A stretch of 44,644 nt of DNA from Candidatus Bacteroides merdavium (GTDB lineage Bacteria > Bacteroidota > Bacteroidia > Bacteroidales > Bacteroidaceae), in NCBI GenBank assembly GCA_019116805.1, contig DXAV01000012.1, positions 1-44,644 of the forward strand, written 5' to 3'. Positions 8,869 through 17,270 of the stretch are shown here, piece after piece. The number at the start of each line of letters is the position of its first letter. Position 1 is the stretch's first letter. Below the pieces are notes generated by a model that saw only the letters and a list, made by a program, of their open reading frames with translations, did not search any database and had not been told where the DNA came from. A program made the translations under genes and the position numbers.

Positions 8869-9624
8869 ATGGAAGATAGTAAAATGGTCCTTCGCACGGA
8901 AGATTTGGTGAAAAAGTACGGAAAGCGTACGGTAGTGAGCCATGTTTCGTTCGATGTGAAGCAAGGAGAAATCGTTGGTCTGCTGGGTCCCAATGGGGCA
9001 GGAAAGACTACTTCGTTCTATATGACCGTAGGGTTGATAACCCCGAATGAGGGGCGCATTTTTTTGGATGACCTGGATATTACGGGTTATCCTGTATATA
9101 AGCGTGCCCAGACGGGTATCGGTTATTTGGCGCAGGAGGCGTCTGTATTCCGCCAGATGAGTGTGGAGGACAATATCGCTTCTGTACTGGAGATGACCAA
9201 CAAGCCGTTGGACTATCAGAAAGATAAATTGGAAAGTCTGATAGCTGAGTTCCGTCTTCAGAAAGTGCGCAAGAACAAGGGTAACCAGCTCTCGGGTGGT
9301 GAGCGCCGCCGCACGGAGATTGCCCGCTGTCTGGCCATCGACCCCAAGTTTATCATGCTCGACGAACCTTTTGCCGGTGTGGACCCCATTGCAGTGGAAG
9401 ATATCCAGCAGATTGTCTGGAAGCTGAAAGACAAGAATATCGGCATCCTCATTACGGACCACAATGTGCAGGAAACACTTAGTATTACCAGCCGTGCCTA
9501 TCTGTTGTTTGAAGGTAAAATCCTTTTTCAGGGAACTCCGGAGGAACTGGCTGAAAACCAGATAGTACGTGAGAAATATTTGAGTAACAGTTTCGTGTTG
9601 CGCCGTAAAGACTTTATGGTGTAA
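8869..9624 (+). CDS. lptB: LptB-like ABC transporter ATP-binding protein (LPS export)
   Basis: A 251-residue ABC ATPase with the strongest resemblance to LptB, which drives extraction of lipopolysaccharide from the inner membrane. Walker A is GPNGAGKT at residues 40-47; the signature is LSGGERRR; Walker B and D loop are [11 protein letters not shown]; the H-loop is ITDHNVQET. The C-terminal SNSFVLRR tail resembles LptB. The ATG at 8869 was chosen because the residues upstream of it in the same frame run through the promoter; an ATG at 8884 is also possible. The divergent neighbours encode lipid-transport proteins, and an LptA-like gene occurs further along (28655). Confidence 0.88.
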   Translation: MEDSKMVLRTEDLVKKYGKRTVVSHVSFDVKQGEIVGLLGPNGAGKTTSFYMTVGLITPNEGRIFLDDLDITGYPVYKRAQTGIGYLAQEASVFRQMSVEDNIASVLEMTNKPLDYQKDKLESLIAEFRLQKVRKNKGNQLSGGERRRTEIARCLAIDPKFIMLDEPFAGVDPIAVEDIQQIVWKLKDKNIGILITDHNVQETLSITSRAYLLFEGKILFQGTPEELAENQIVREKYLSNSFVLRRKDFMV

Positions 9625-9700
9625 TTTTCCTCTTTTGGAGATGAATGTTGGCCACTTGGGAAGATCTCACGTGGTTTTTAATGAAATACCTCAAAAACAC

Positions 9701-11920
9701 ATGAACAAGAAATTTCTTTTATCCGTTTTGATCGGATGCCTGTCGCTTGGAACGCTTCCCGCGCAGGATTTTCAGTTGCAGCCTACTCCTCAAAAGTTTG
9801 AAACTCTTCAGGACAGCATTGCTTTGCCTGGAGTCTATAGCCTTACGGCCGATACCGAAGGGGCGGCTGGTGATGCCGTTCGCCTGCTCTGTACGTTGCT
9901 GCCTGACCATCAGGCAAAGGCTTCCTTCCGGATAACGGTAGGCGTCAAGGGTGACAAAGCGGTGCGCAAGTATGCCCGTCAGATACCGTCCAAGGCCGAA
10001 GGCTATTATTTAAAGGTGGACAAGAACGAAATTGTGATAGCCGGTGCCGATGCTCGTGGTGCCTATTACGGCGTACAGACATTGGCGCAGCTTCTGACAT
10101 TACCCAAATTGCCTCTGGCCGAAATTGTTGACTATCCCGATATTCCCTATCGAGGGGTAGTTGAAGGTTTCTATGGCACTCCTTGGAGTCATGAAGCTCG
10201 TTTGCGTCAGTTGGATTTTTACGGGCGCAACAAGATGAATGTCTATCTGTATGGACCGAAGAATGATCCGTATCACAGTACTCCAAACTGGCGCAAACCC
10301 TATCCGGAGCGTGAAGCTGCTCAGTTGAAGGAATTAGTGGATAAGGCAAAAGAGAACAATGTTATTTTCTATTGGGCTATTCATCCGGGGCAGGATATTC
10401 AGTGGAATGAAGAAGACCGCCAGAACCTGCTGAATAAGTTCGAGAAAATGTACCAACTGGGGGTACGTGGTTTTGCCGTGTTCTTCGATGACATTTCAGG
10501 GGAGGGTACCAAGGCTGACAAGCAGGCTGATTTGCTGAACTACTTGGACGACAATTTTGTAAAAGTGAAAGGTGATGTGGAGCCGCTCATCATGTGTCCT
10601 ACGGAGTATAACAAAGCATGGTCTAACGTGAAAGGCGGTTATCTGACTACGTTGGGCGAGAAGCTGAATAAAAGCATCCAGATTATGTGGACGGGCAATC
10701 GTGTTGTCGCCACTATTGATCGCGAAACGATGGATTTCATCAACCCGCTCCTGAGGCGCAAGGCATATATATGGTGGAATTTCCCCGTGTCCGACTACGT
10801 GCGCGACCATCTGCTCATGGGCCCCGTCTATGGTAATGCACTCGATATTGCTGATGTGATGGAAGGATTTGTTTCCAATCCGATGGAGCATGCCGAGGCT
10901 TCCAAAATCTCTTTATATAGTGTAGCGGACTATGCCTGGAACTTGTCCGCTTATGATAGTGAAGCTTCCTGGAAACGTGCCATTAAGGATTTAATGCCCC
11001 AACATGCCGCTTATTTGGAGACTTTTGCCGCCCATAATTCTGATTTGGGAGACAACGGGCATCGTTTCCGTCGTGAAGAGTCCGTCGCTTTGCAGCCGGC
11101 TTTGGAGGCGCTTCGTTCTGTGTATGAAAAACAACATGCGGTTGACGAGGACGCTTTCCGTCAGGTCAGCGAGGAATGCCGGAAAATTGTTACTGCTGCC
11201 GATGTGCTGTCTGTCTCTCAAGAAAACCAGCCACTGGTAGCCGAAATGCAGCCTTGGCTGATGCAATTCAAACTGGTGGGGCAATACGGCGAAGCTGTTC
11301 TGCAGATGATGCGCGGAGCTGCAACCGACAGACTGAAATTTGAAACGGCCTACGAACATGCCAAGGCATTGCAGCGTATGATGTATAAAGTAGATACCAC
11401 TTATAACCAAAATCCCTATCAGCCGGGCGTGAAGAGTGGCAGCAAGGTGTTGCTTCCTACATTCTATGCCTTGTTTGAGTCGAGTGTCGGAGTTTACAAC
11501 CAGACGCATCGGGCAGCTTTGGATACGCGTGCCGTCTATATGCCTTACAGTTGGAGTAGCGATGTTCCCCAACTGGCAGCTTTGCCGGTGGTACAAAAAG
11601 GGAAAAAGGGCAATGTGTCTCCGTCCAACGAGGTCATCCGCTGGCAGGCGGGTGGCGAAGCGCTGTTAACGATGGACCAGTTACGCACACTGAAAAGTCT
11701 TGTCGTTGATTTCGGCACCGCCGATGCGCCGAAGCTCATTCGGCTGGAGGTAACTGCCGATGGACAGAACTGGGAAGAGATCGCTCTTCAGCCAACCAAC
11801 GTAAAAACTCGTTTCAAGGTGAACGTTGAAGGCCGTAATGTCTTGAAAATCCGTCTGACTAACGTGACCGGTCAGGAACAGAAAGTTTACTTCAAGCAAT
11901 TTGTTTTGGAAGAAAAATAG
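9701..11920 (+). CDS. GH84 beta-N-acetylglucosaminidase (O-GlcNAcase-like), secreted
   Basis: A 739-residue exported enzyme of glycoside hydrolase family 84, which removes terminal GlcNAc by substrate-assisted catalysis. A signal peptide ends at about residue 21 (GTLPAQ). An N-terminal GH20b-like domain is followed by the catalytic barrel, starting at RGVVEGFYGTPWS (about residue 151). The paired catalytic aspartates are Asp263-Asp264 in FAVFFDDISGEG. A helical bundle and a C-terminal beta domain follow. Size and layout match the Bacteroides thetaiotaomicron GH84 used as a model for human OGA. The ATG at 9701 starts the signal peptide; the earlier ATG-like codons in frame are not needed. The terminator overlaps the stop codon. 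Confidence 0.93.
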   Translation: MNKKFLLSVLIGCLSLGTLPAQDFQLQPTPQKFETLQDSIALPGVYSLTADTEGAAGDAVRLLCTLLPDHQAKASFRITVGVKGDKAVRKYARQIPSKAEGYYLKVDKNEIVIAGADARGAYYGVQTLAQLLTLPKLPLAEIVDYPDIPYRGVVEGFYGTPWSHEARLRQLDFYGRNKMNVYLYGPKNDPYHSTPNWRKPYPEREAAQLKELVDKAKENNVIFYWAIHPGQDIQWNEEDRQNLLNKFEKMYQLGVRGFAVFFDDISGEGTKADKQADLLNYLDDNFVKVKGDVEPLIMCPTEYNKAWSNVKGGYLTTLGEKLNKSIQIMWTGNRVVATIDRETMDFINPLLRRKAYIWWNFPVSDYVRDHLLMGPVYGNALDIADVMEGFVSNPMEHAEASKISLYSVADYAWNLSAYDSEASWKRAIKDLMPQHAAYLETFAAHNSDLGDNGHRFRREESVALQPALEALRSVYEKQHAVDEDAFRQVSEECRKIVTAADVLSVSQENQPLVAEMQPWLMQFKLVGQYGEAVLQMMRGAATDRLKFETAYEHAKALQRMMYKVDTTYNQNPYQPGVKSGSKVLLPTFYALFESSVGVYNQTHRAALDTRAVYMPYSWSSDVPQLAALPVVQKGKKGNVSPSNEVIRWQAGGEALLTMDQLRTLKSLVVDFGTADAPKLIRLEVTADGQNWEEIALQPTNVKTRFKVNVEGRNVLKIRLTNVTGQEQKVYFKQFVLEEK

Positions 11921-11940
11921 TCCGTTCGGACTATTTTTCT
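11913..11940 (+). terminator. Terminator overlapping the GH84 stop codon
   Basis: AAAAATAGTCCG (11913-11924) is perfectly complementary to CGGACTATTTTT (11927-11938), giving a tight hairpin with terminal T residues. The TAG stop of the hexosaminidase lies inside the left arm. Confidence 0.75.
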
Positions 11941-12536
11941 TTAAAGCTTTGTTTCACCCTTGTGAAAGGATATGTTTCACTGTATTCGCCTGATTGTCAT
12001 TTGTATAAGCTGTGGTGAAAGCGTGAAGTCGGTTTGGCGTATTGTTACTTTTGTGTGAGGGAAGTTGATATTGCGCTCTTTCTTCACACTATCTGGCAGG
12101 TGGAAGGATGCTTTGCTTTCATCGTTTTTCACAGGTTGTTTATTCAGCTTGAACTATTGGTTTAAGCTGGGCAAGGCAGTTGTTTAAGCAGGGTGGATCA
12201 CTTGTTTAAGCTGGGTAAAGTAATGCTTTAGGCTGGGTAAAGGACTGTTTTAAGCTGAGGAAAGTATTGCTTTCATTCGGAAGTACTTTTTACTTTTGTT
12301 TTTTTCTGTAGTAACTATGGACTTTAGCGTGCTAACTGCCTACATTGGTACGCTAACTATGGACTTTGTTGCATCTTTTGCGAACCTCTTTAATATTTAT
12401 AGCTCATCACGATTTTTTCCTCTTTTGAATTAAGTGCGAAGAAATCTGTGCTCTTTGAGCAAATATACATCTTTTGAAGCGATTCAGTCGGAAATAAATT
12501 TTATTTTTGTGGCTAGATAAACTGAATAAATTACCT
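11941..12536. other. 600-base intergenic region with a 22-bp-period repeat array
   Basis: No credible gene was seen. The region contains the tandem array described separately (12139-12292) and, near its end, TATTTTTG at 12502-12509, a match to the -7 consensus TAnnTTTG 28 bases before the next start codon. No matching TTG box was found at the usual distance. Confidence 0.6.
12139..12292. repeat. Imperfect tandem repeat with exact 22-bp period (array A)
   Basis: Units starting TTTAAGC or a close variant begin at 12161, 12183, 12205, 12227 and 12249. Each is 22 bases after the last. The shared core is TTTAAGCTGGGTAAAG. A degenerate unit at 12271 and one before at 12139 (TTTATTCAGCTTG) keep the same phase. 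The array is intergenic, between the GH84 gene and the lyase-like gene. Confidence 0.8.
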
Positions 12537-14480
12537 ATGAAACGTTTATTTCTTGTTTTTCTGTCATTTTGTTGTTGTGCTCTTGCACAGGCCCAACTGC
12601 CTTTGGCATATGACTTCCCCGAGAAGCCGCAGAGTGCCTGCTACGAGCAGGATGCGGCCAAGTGCTACCGGTTGGTCGAGAACCAGGCCCGTTACCTGCT
12701 TTCTATCGTCAAACCCTGGCATGGCGACAACCGTTATAAGCTGCTGACCGCTACGAAGGGCGGTGAAGAACACATAACCCGGCCCAATACGGGAGCGATA
12801 GCTATCTTCTGCTTCCTTCATCGCTTTGGTGATTATTCGGAACGCGAGGTGGGTGTGTCGCGTCAGGTGTTGCTCAATGACTACATCATTCCGATGATGC
12901 GTTATGTGCTGTCGGTACATAAGACCGGCGACAAGACGTTCGACGACGGCAAACAGTGGGGACGAAGCTGGCAGTCGGCCCACTGGACGCACCAGTTGGG
13001 GCAGGGAGCCATGTCGGTGTGGAACGTCCTTCCCGAAGATATCCGTGCAGGCGTCTTACGGGTGGTGCGTGCCGAAGCCGATGAAATTGCCTCGAAAAAT
13101 CCTCCCTATAACTTGACGGTGGACAGTAAGTCAGAAGAAAATGCCTGGAATGCCGGTGCCTTGTCAGCCGCATTGATGCTGATGCCTGGCGACGCTCGGG
13201 TGCCTGTGTGGCAGGAGGCTTTGCAACGCTGGCTTCTGTCGGCCTACCTCTGCCCGAATGATGCGGATAAAGAGATTTTGATTGACGGCCGACCGTTGAA
13301 AGACCAGTTCGAAGGGGCCAATATCTACAACGACTATACCTTGGAAAACCACGGGCTGGTACATCCTGACTATATGACAGCCTGTACGCTGAAAGGCGAG
13401 GTGATGATTGACTTCTTGGCTACTGGCCGTCCGATGCCCGATGCCTGTATGTACAACATTGATCACATCTACGAGCAGTTGAAGATACTTCTGCTGCCTT
13501 CCGGAGGATTTGTCTATCCCACGGGGCAGGACTGGGCCATCTTTCGTCATTGTGACTGGACCAATATGCACGCCTTCTGCCTTTACTATTATAACGATCC
13601 GGAGGCCCTGCACTGGTTGCGGGTCACACTGGACGTCATCGACCGTATGCAGCGCAGACATGCTGACGGACGCATCTATGCTCCTCATGAGAATGATTTT
13701 CCTTCGTCGCAGACGTTGTGCGGATTGGGGTTGGCCGATACCTGGAAGATGTTGATGCTGGCCAAACCGGTGACCGAGGCACGACCCCGGCCCACGGTAG
13801 CCAAAATTTACCCCGACGGCAAGTTCTTCATCCGCAAGACGGGAACGGCGGTCCATACGGTGGCCTGGGGCAAGAAGATACAGTTTCAGGCTCTTTCGCA
13901 GTCGAAAGATCCGCTGGTGGCTCCCGACTGGCAGAACGGAGTGGGCTTCATCCGTCTGAAGGGCGAGAAGCGCAGTCTTCCGCTGAACCTGAAGGGCGTG
14001 GAGATTGATACCTTGGCGACCGGATATGCATTCCGTTTGCACGTGGAGCACGGCGATGCCGTTCAGGCCGACTATATTGTTACTTCATTGGAAAACGGTG
14101 ACTTACAGATTTCGGAGAAGCTGGTAGCTATGCGCAATGTGACGACCGAGGTGATCGAAACCCAGACTATCGGTATCCTGAACCATCAGGGCTGGATAGA
14201 GGAGAGAGGCTATCGTATGCTCAGTAACGAAGGGATGGAGGTGTGCATGGAGTCTATGTCGGGTGTCCGTAGGTCGGTGCAGGGTACGGAAGTCTTGGTT
14301 GACCATCGGCTGACGGTACGTTCGGAAAAGCCATTGCAGGGCTCCTATACCTGTACCGACCGGTGGAAAGCGTCCAAGCAGCTTGATCGCTTGGTGCTGA
14401 ACGAACAGAACGGTGAACACAGCTGGCGGCAGGGAGATGTCATCCATGAGAATACGGTGACATTGTCGTATGTCGATTGA
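12537..14480 (+). CDS. Secreted toroid-plus-beta-sandwich protein, possible polysaccharide lyase
   Basis: A 647-residue exported protein that I do not recognise with certainty. A signal peptide (about 1-20, ending ALAQAQ) is followed by a helix-rich region to about residue 415, with aromatic motifs such as WGRSWQSAHWTHQLGQGA and YTLENHGLVHPDY (an Asn-His pair). The C-terminal 220 residues are beta-rich. This (alpha/alpha)6-toroid plus beta-sandwich layout is that of heparinase II/III or alginate-lyase-like enzymes, and conserved Asn/His/Tyr residues would fit lyase chemistry. The activity and substrate cannot be read from the sequence. The ATG at 12537 was preferred over the codon at 12507 because it starts the signal peptide. 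Nearby genes encode a GH84 enzyme and a sugar-isomerase fragment. Confidence 0.6.
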   Translation: MKRLFLVFLSFCCCALAQAQLPLAYDFPEKPQSACYEQDAAKCYRLVENQARYLLSIVKPWHGDNRYKLLTATKGGEEHITRPNTGAIAIFCFLHRFGDYSEREVGVSRQVLLNDYIIPMMRYVLSVHKTGDKTFDDGKQWGRSWQSAHWTHQLGQGAMSVWNVLPEDIRAGVLRVVRAEADEIASKNPPYNLTVDSKSEENAWNAGALSAALMLMPGDARVPVWQEALQRWLLSAYLCPNDADKEILIDGRPLKDQFEGANIYNDYTLENHGLVHPDYMTACTLKGEVMIDFLATGRPMPDACMYNIDHIYEQLKILLLPSGGFVYPTGQDWAIFRHCDWTNMHAFCLYYYNDPEALHWLRVTLDVIDRMQRRHADGRIYAPHENDFPSSQTLCGLGLADTWKMLMLAKPVTEARPRPTVAKIYPDGKFFIRKTGTAVHTVAWGKKIQFQALSQSKDPLVAPDWQNGVGFIRLKGEKRSLPLNLKGVEIDTLATGYAFRLHVEHGDAVQADYIVTSLENGDLQISEKLVAMRNVTTEVIETQTIGILNHQGWIEERGYRMLSNEGMEVCMESMSGVRRSVQGTEVLVDHRLTVRSEKPLQGSYTCTDRWKASKQLDRLVLNEQNGEHSWRQGDVIHENTVTLSYVD

Positions 14481-14516
14481 TATGCCGATAAGAAATTTAA
14501 TTAGTCTAAAATTAAT

Positions 14517-15398
14517 ATGCTGAAACAATTGATTATTTGTGGTGCACTGCTCATGGGGGGTACCGCTTGTGTAGAACACACTTCCTGTAAAAAAGATAGT
14601 ATGGAAAACAAAGACACGTTGCAGATTGGACCGGAAAATGTCTTGGCTGGCGTTAATCTGACAGTAGGTGAGAGTAAACGGCTTATAGCCAAAGGTTTCT
14701 GCGCTATGCCCGAAGTACGCGAACGCCTGAAGAAAGGTATGATAATCATTACGCGTGGGACGACCAATACATACATTGCCGAAGAGCTGGTCGGACTGGC
14801 TGAACCTCATGGGGCTTTTCTGACAGGTCACTTTGTGCCTGAAGGTACAAGGCCGTTGAACAAAGATGTGAAAACTCGTGGTGAGTTGATTTTGAAGGAT
14901 GGAGAACTGGTCGAAATGGCTTATGCCGATGCCCTGAAGGAACTGGGTGAAGGCGACATTATTCTGAAAGGTGCTAATCTGTTGAACTATGCCCGTAAGC
15001 AGGCTGCCGTATGTATTGGCGCTCCCGATGGTGGAACTACATATCGCCTTTTACCTTATGTAGGCGAAGGCAAAGCTCGTCTCATTATCCCTGTGGCCCT
15101 GGAAAAGGAAACTTCGGCCAATCTGGAGGAATATGAAAAGATATTGAATCGGGAACATGAAAAACTAAATTTTGTACCCCTTTTGTATCTTTATCGGACG
15201 GGTACTGTCTTTACTGAAATCGAGGCGCTGAAGCAGTTTGCTGATGTGGAAGTGTTCCCCTACGGTGCAGGTGGGGTGGCAGGCCGCGAAGGAGGTATTT
15301 CACTGACTCTTGCCGGTATTCCCGAAGAGGTGGAGAAAGCATTGGAGGCTGTTCGTTTCGTACAGGGAGAACAACCATTTATCAGCTCTTTTAAATAA
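14517..15398 (+). CDS. Unrecognised protein, putative lipoprotein, Rossmann-like features
   Basis: A 293-residue protein that I cannot assign. From the ATG at 14517 it starts with a short hydrophobic segment ending GGTAC, which could be a weak lipobox (Cys18). An ATG at 14601 would instead give a 265-residue cytoplasmic protein. The body has strand-turn-helix patterns with small-residue loops: [17 protein letters not shown] (about 75-91), [31 protein letters not shown], and [14 protein letters not shown] near the end. These look like ligand or nucleotide-binding loops. It lies 36 bases after the lyase-like gene and just before a fucose-isomerase-like fragment, so a sugar-related role is possible but unproven. 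Confidence 0.55.
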   Translation: MLKQLIICGALLMGGTACVEHTSCKKDSMENKDTLQIGPENVLAGVNLTVGESKRLIAKGFCAMPEVRERLKKGMIIITRGTTNTYIAEELVGLAEPHGAFLTGHFVPEGTRPLNKDVKTRGELILKDGELVEMAYADALKELGEGDIILKGANLLNYARKQAAVCIGAPDGGTTYRLLPYVGEGKARLIIPVALEKETSANLEEYEKILNREHEKLNFVPLLYLYRTGTVFTEIEALKQFADVEVFPYGAGGVAGREGGISLTLAGIPEEVEKALEAVRFVQGEQPFISSFK

Positions 15399-15411
15399 AT
15401 GGGCTGATCGT

Positions 15412-15681
15412 ATGACAAAAGCCGAAGGCGCTGTCAGATTGGTTCCGTTGCCTGTTTATCATGGTAAGCCGGGAAAAGGACTTTCCATACAGATGAGTGT
15501 AAGGCTGGGGAATGTGACTTTTCTTTCCGTGTGTGAGGGACATGATGGAATGTTTTTACTGATGGCCGAAGGTGAGTCGGTTGCCGGACCGGTACTGAAT
15601 ATAGGTAATACTAACAGTCGTTACCGTTTTGCATGTGGTGCTCGACAATTTATGAATGCTTGTTTATGGAGGATGGAATAA
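15412..15681 (+). pseudogene. Orphan C-terminal domain of an L-fucose isomerase-like protein
   Basis: An 89-residue open frame from the ATG at 15412. Its sequence ([12 protein letters not shown], then [18 protein letters not shown] and GARQFMNA) resembles the C-terminal domain of L-fucose/arabinose isomerase-like proteins, which normally follows two larger N-terminal domains. Those domains, with the metal-binding catalytic residues, are absent: the preceding gene ends 13 bases before and encodes something else. The fragment is therefore most likely a decay remnant of an isomerase gene, or less likely a free-standing domain. No frameshift is visible within it. The family match is from memory of motifs, not from a search. 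Confidence 0.6.
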
Positions 15682-16176
15682 CGCGTTTTGTTGCAGGTGG
15701 GTAAATAAAGCCATTCAAATGTCTTATAAGAAGTCTGTTGAATAAATTCATTGTTTCCCTATCGCGATTTTCAATCAATGCTTAAAAGTAGTTTAAGCAG
15801 GTTTTGGGAATGTTTGAAACATTGGGGGCTTATGTTTCAAACATTCGGCCTTTATGTTTGAAACATTCGGCGTGAGAGATTGAAAATTGAACGTTGACGG
15901 ATTTTTTCAGGTTGTAAGGGTGAAACTTTGTGTGTAAATTATTATTGATGCTTTGGCTCGCGTGGTTTAAAGGCCGGAAGGGGGACTCTAAGAATTCTTG
16001 GCTATGGAGGAGAGATGTATTGAATGGTGGAAGCTTCTTGTCTGTTTCTTGCGGAAATATTGAGGGTATTAGAAAATTTTGTATTTTTAGACGCTGCAAA
16101 CAAAATTGTTGCTATAGTTGTTTGTTCAGATTGTTGGAAGAATGAATATTTATAGAAATTGAATAGTTATACGTGT
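15682..16176. other. 500-base intergenic region with repeat array B
   Basis: No credible gene. A 71-codon open frame at 15930-16145 has no protein-like character. The region contains the 22-bp-period array at 15792-15900 and is otherwise AT-rich. No clear promoter with both boxes was found. Confidence 0.55.
15792..15900. repeat. Imperfect tandem repeat with 22-bp period (array B)
   Basis: Units begin at 15792 (TTTAAGCAGG), 15813 (TTTGAAACATTGGGGG), 15835 (TTTCAAACATTCGGCC), 15857 (TTTGAAACATTCGGCG) and 15879 (ATTGAAAATTG). The first step is 21 and the rest are exactly 22. The middle junctions contain ATGTTTSAAACAT, a 13-base partial palindrome. The first unit resembles array A, the others array C. 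Confidence 0.8.
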
Positions 16177-17118
16177 ATGCAAAATCGAATTACAGAACTA
16201 TTTGGGATACAATATCCCATTATCTCAGGTGGAATGGTGTGGTGTAGTGGTTGGCGGCTTGCCTCGGCTGTCAGCAATGCAGGTGGATTGGGACTGATTG
16301 GCGCCGGCTCGATGAATGCCGATTTGCTGAGGGAGCATATCCAAAAATGCAGGGCAGCGACCGACAAGCCTTTCGGCGTGAATGTCCCCCTGTTGTACAA
16401 ACATGCTGAGGCCATGATGGAGGTTATCATAGAGGAGAAAGTTCCTGTGGTGTTTACGTCGGCAGGAAGCCCGAAGACGTGGACGGGGAAGTTGCATGAG
16501 GCAGGAATAAAGGTGGCGCATGTTGTGGCCAGCACAAAGTTCGCCCTGAAGTGCCAGGAGGCAGGAGTGGATGCCGTCGTGGCCGAAGGGTTTGAGGCAG
16601 GAGGACACAACGGGAAGGAGGAGACGACGACGATGGTGCTTGTGCCCCACGTCAGGAAATGTATTGATATCCCTCTGATTGCGGCCGGAGGTATTGGCAC
16701 GGGTGCTGGTATGCTGGCTGCTTTTGCGTTGGGAGCGGAGGGAGTACAGATTGGCACCCGTTTTGCCCTGACCAAAGAAAGCTCGGCAAGCGACCGTTTT
16801 AAGGAACGGTGCATAAACCTTCAGGAAGGAGATACGATGCTGTCTTTAAAGAAAGTGGTACCTACCCGCTTGATAAAGAACGAATTTTTTCGTAAGGTCG
16901 AAGAGGCGGAGAATAGAGGTGCTTCTGCGGAAGAATTAAAAGATATTTTGAGTTACGGAAGAGCGAAAAAAGGCATATTCGAGGGTGATCTTGACGAGGG
17001 GGAACTTGAAATAGGGCAGGTCTCGTATATGATTGAAACAATTCCTGCGGTTCAGGATGTTTTTGACAGTCTGATTACGGAATATAGGGAACGATCGGGT
17101 TGTTTGGCCGAAATGTAG
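16177..17118 (+). CDS. FabK / nitronate monooxygenase-like FMN protein
   Basis: A 313-residue TIM-barrel flavoprotein of the 2-nitropropane dioxygenase superfamily, which contains nitronate monooxygenases and the enoyl-ACP reductase FabK. Visible motifs are the N-terminal YPIISGGMVW, VVAEGFEAGGHNG (about 134-146, holding the conserved His of the active site) and the FMN-phosphate loop AAGGIGTG followed by GAEGVQIGTRF. The barrel is complete. The ATG at 16177 gives the usual start (MQNRITELFGIQYPI); the TTG at 16159 is less likely. Choosing between FabK and nitronate monooxygenase needs a phylogeny. No fatty-acid genes are adjacent, so the exact substrate is left open. Confidence 0.82.
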   Translation: MQNRITELFGIQYPIISGGMVWCSGWRLASAVSNAGGLGLIGAGSMNADLLREHIQKCRAATDKPFGVNVPLLYKHAEAMMEVIIEEKVPVVFTSAGSPKTWTGKLHEAGIKVAHVVASTKFALKCQEAGVDAVVAEGFEAGGHNGKEETTTMVLVPHVRKCIDIPLIAAGGIGTGAGMLAAFALGAEGVQIGTRFALTKESSASDRFKERCINLQEGDTMLSLKKVVPTRLIKNEFFRKVEEAENRGASAEELKDILSYGRAKKGIFEGDLDEGELEIGQVSYMIETIPAVQDVFDSLITEYRERSGCLAEM

Positions 17119-17183
17119 CTTGTAGGAACCTATGTGGAAAGAAAAGGGAAACCATTCCTTGAAAATAAATTCTCTACGGTTTT

Positions 17184-17214
17184 TTTGATAATTGAAAGAA
17201 TAACACTAATTTTG
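17184..17214 (+). promoter_or_regulatory. Promoter for trigger factor
   Basis: TTTG at 17184-17187, a 19-base spacer, and TAATTTTG at 17207-17214 match the Bacteroides -33/-7 consensus very well. The start codon is 56 bases downstream, leaving an AT-rich leader. Confidence 0.75.
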
Positions 17215-17270
17215 CGCACTCATTTTGAGATTTTGGAATATAGTATAAATCAAATAAATAATTTGTCACG

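Noticed and set aside
12139..12292. CRISPR array
   Set aside because: The period is 22 bases in all, with no separate repeat and unique spacer, and no cas genes occur in the window.
15930..16145. A 71-codon frame between the isomerase fragment and the FabK-like gene
   Set aside because: It is Cys/Trp/Leu-rich with no recognisable domain or good start signal, in AT-rich intergenic DNA.
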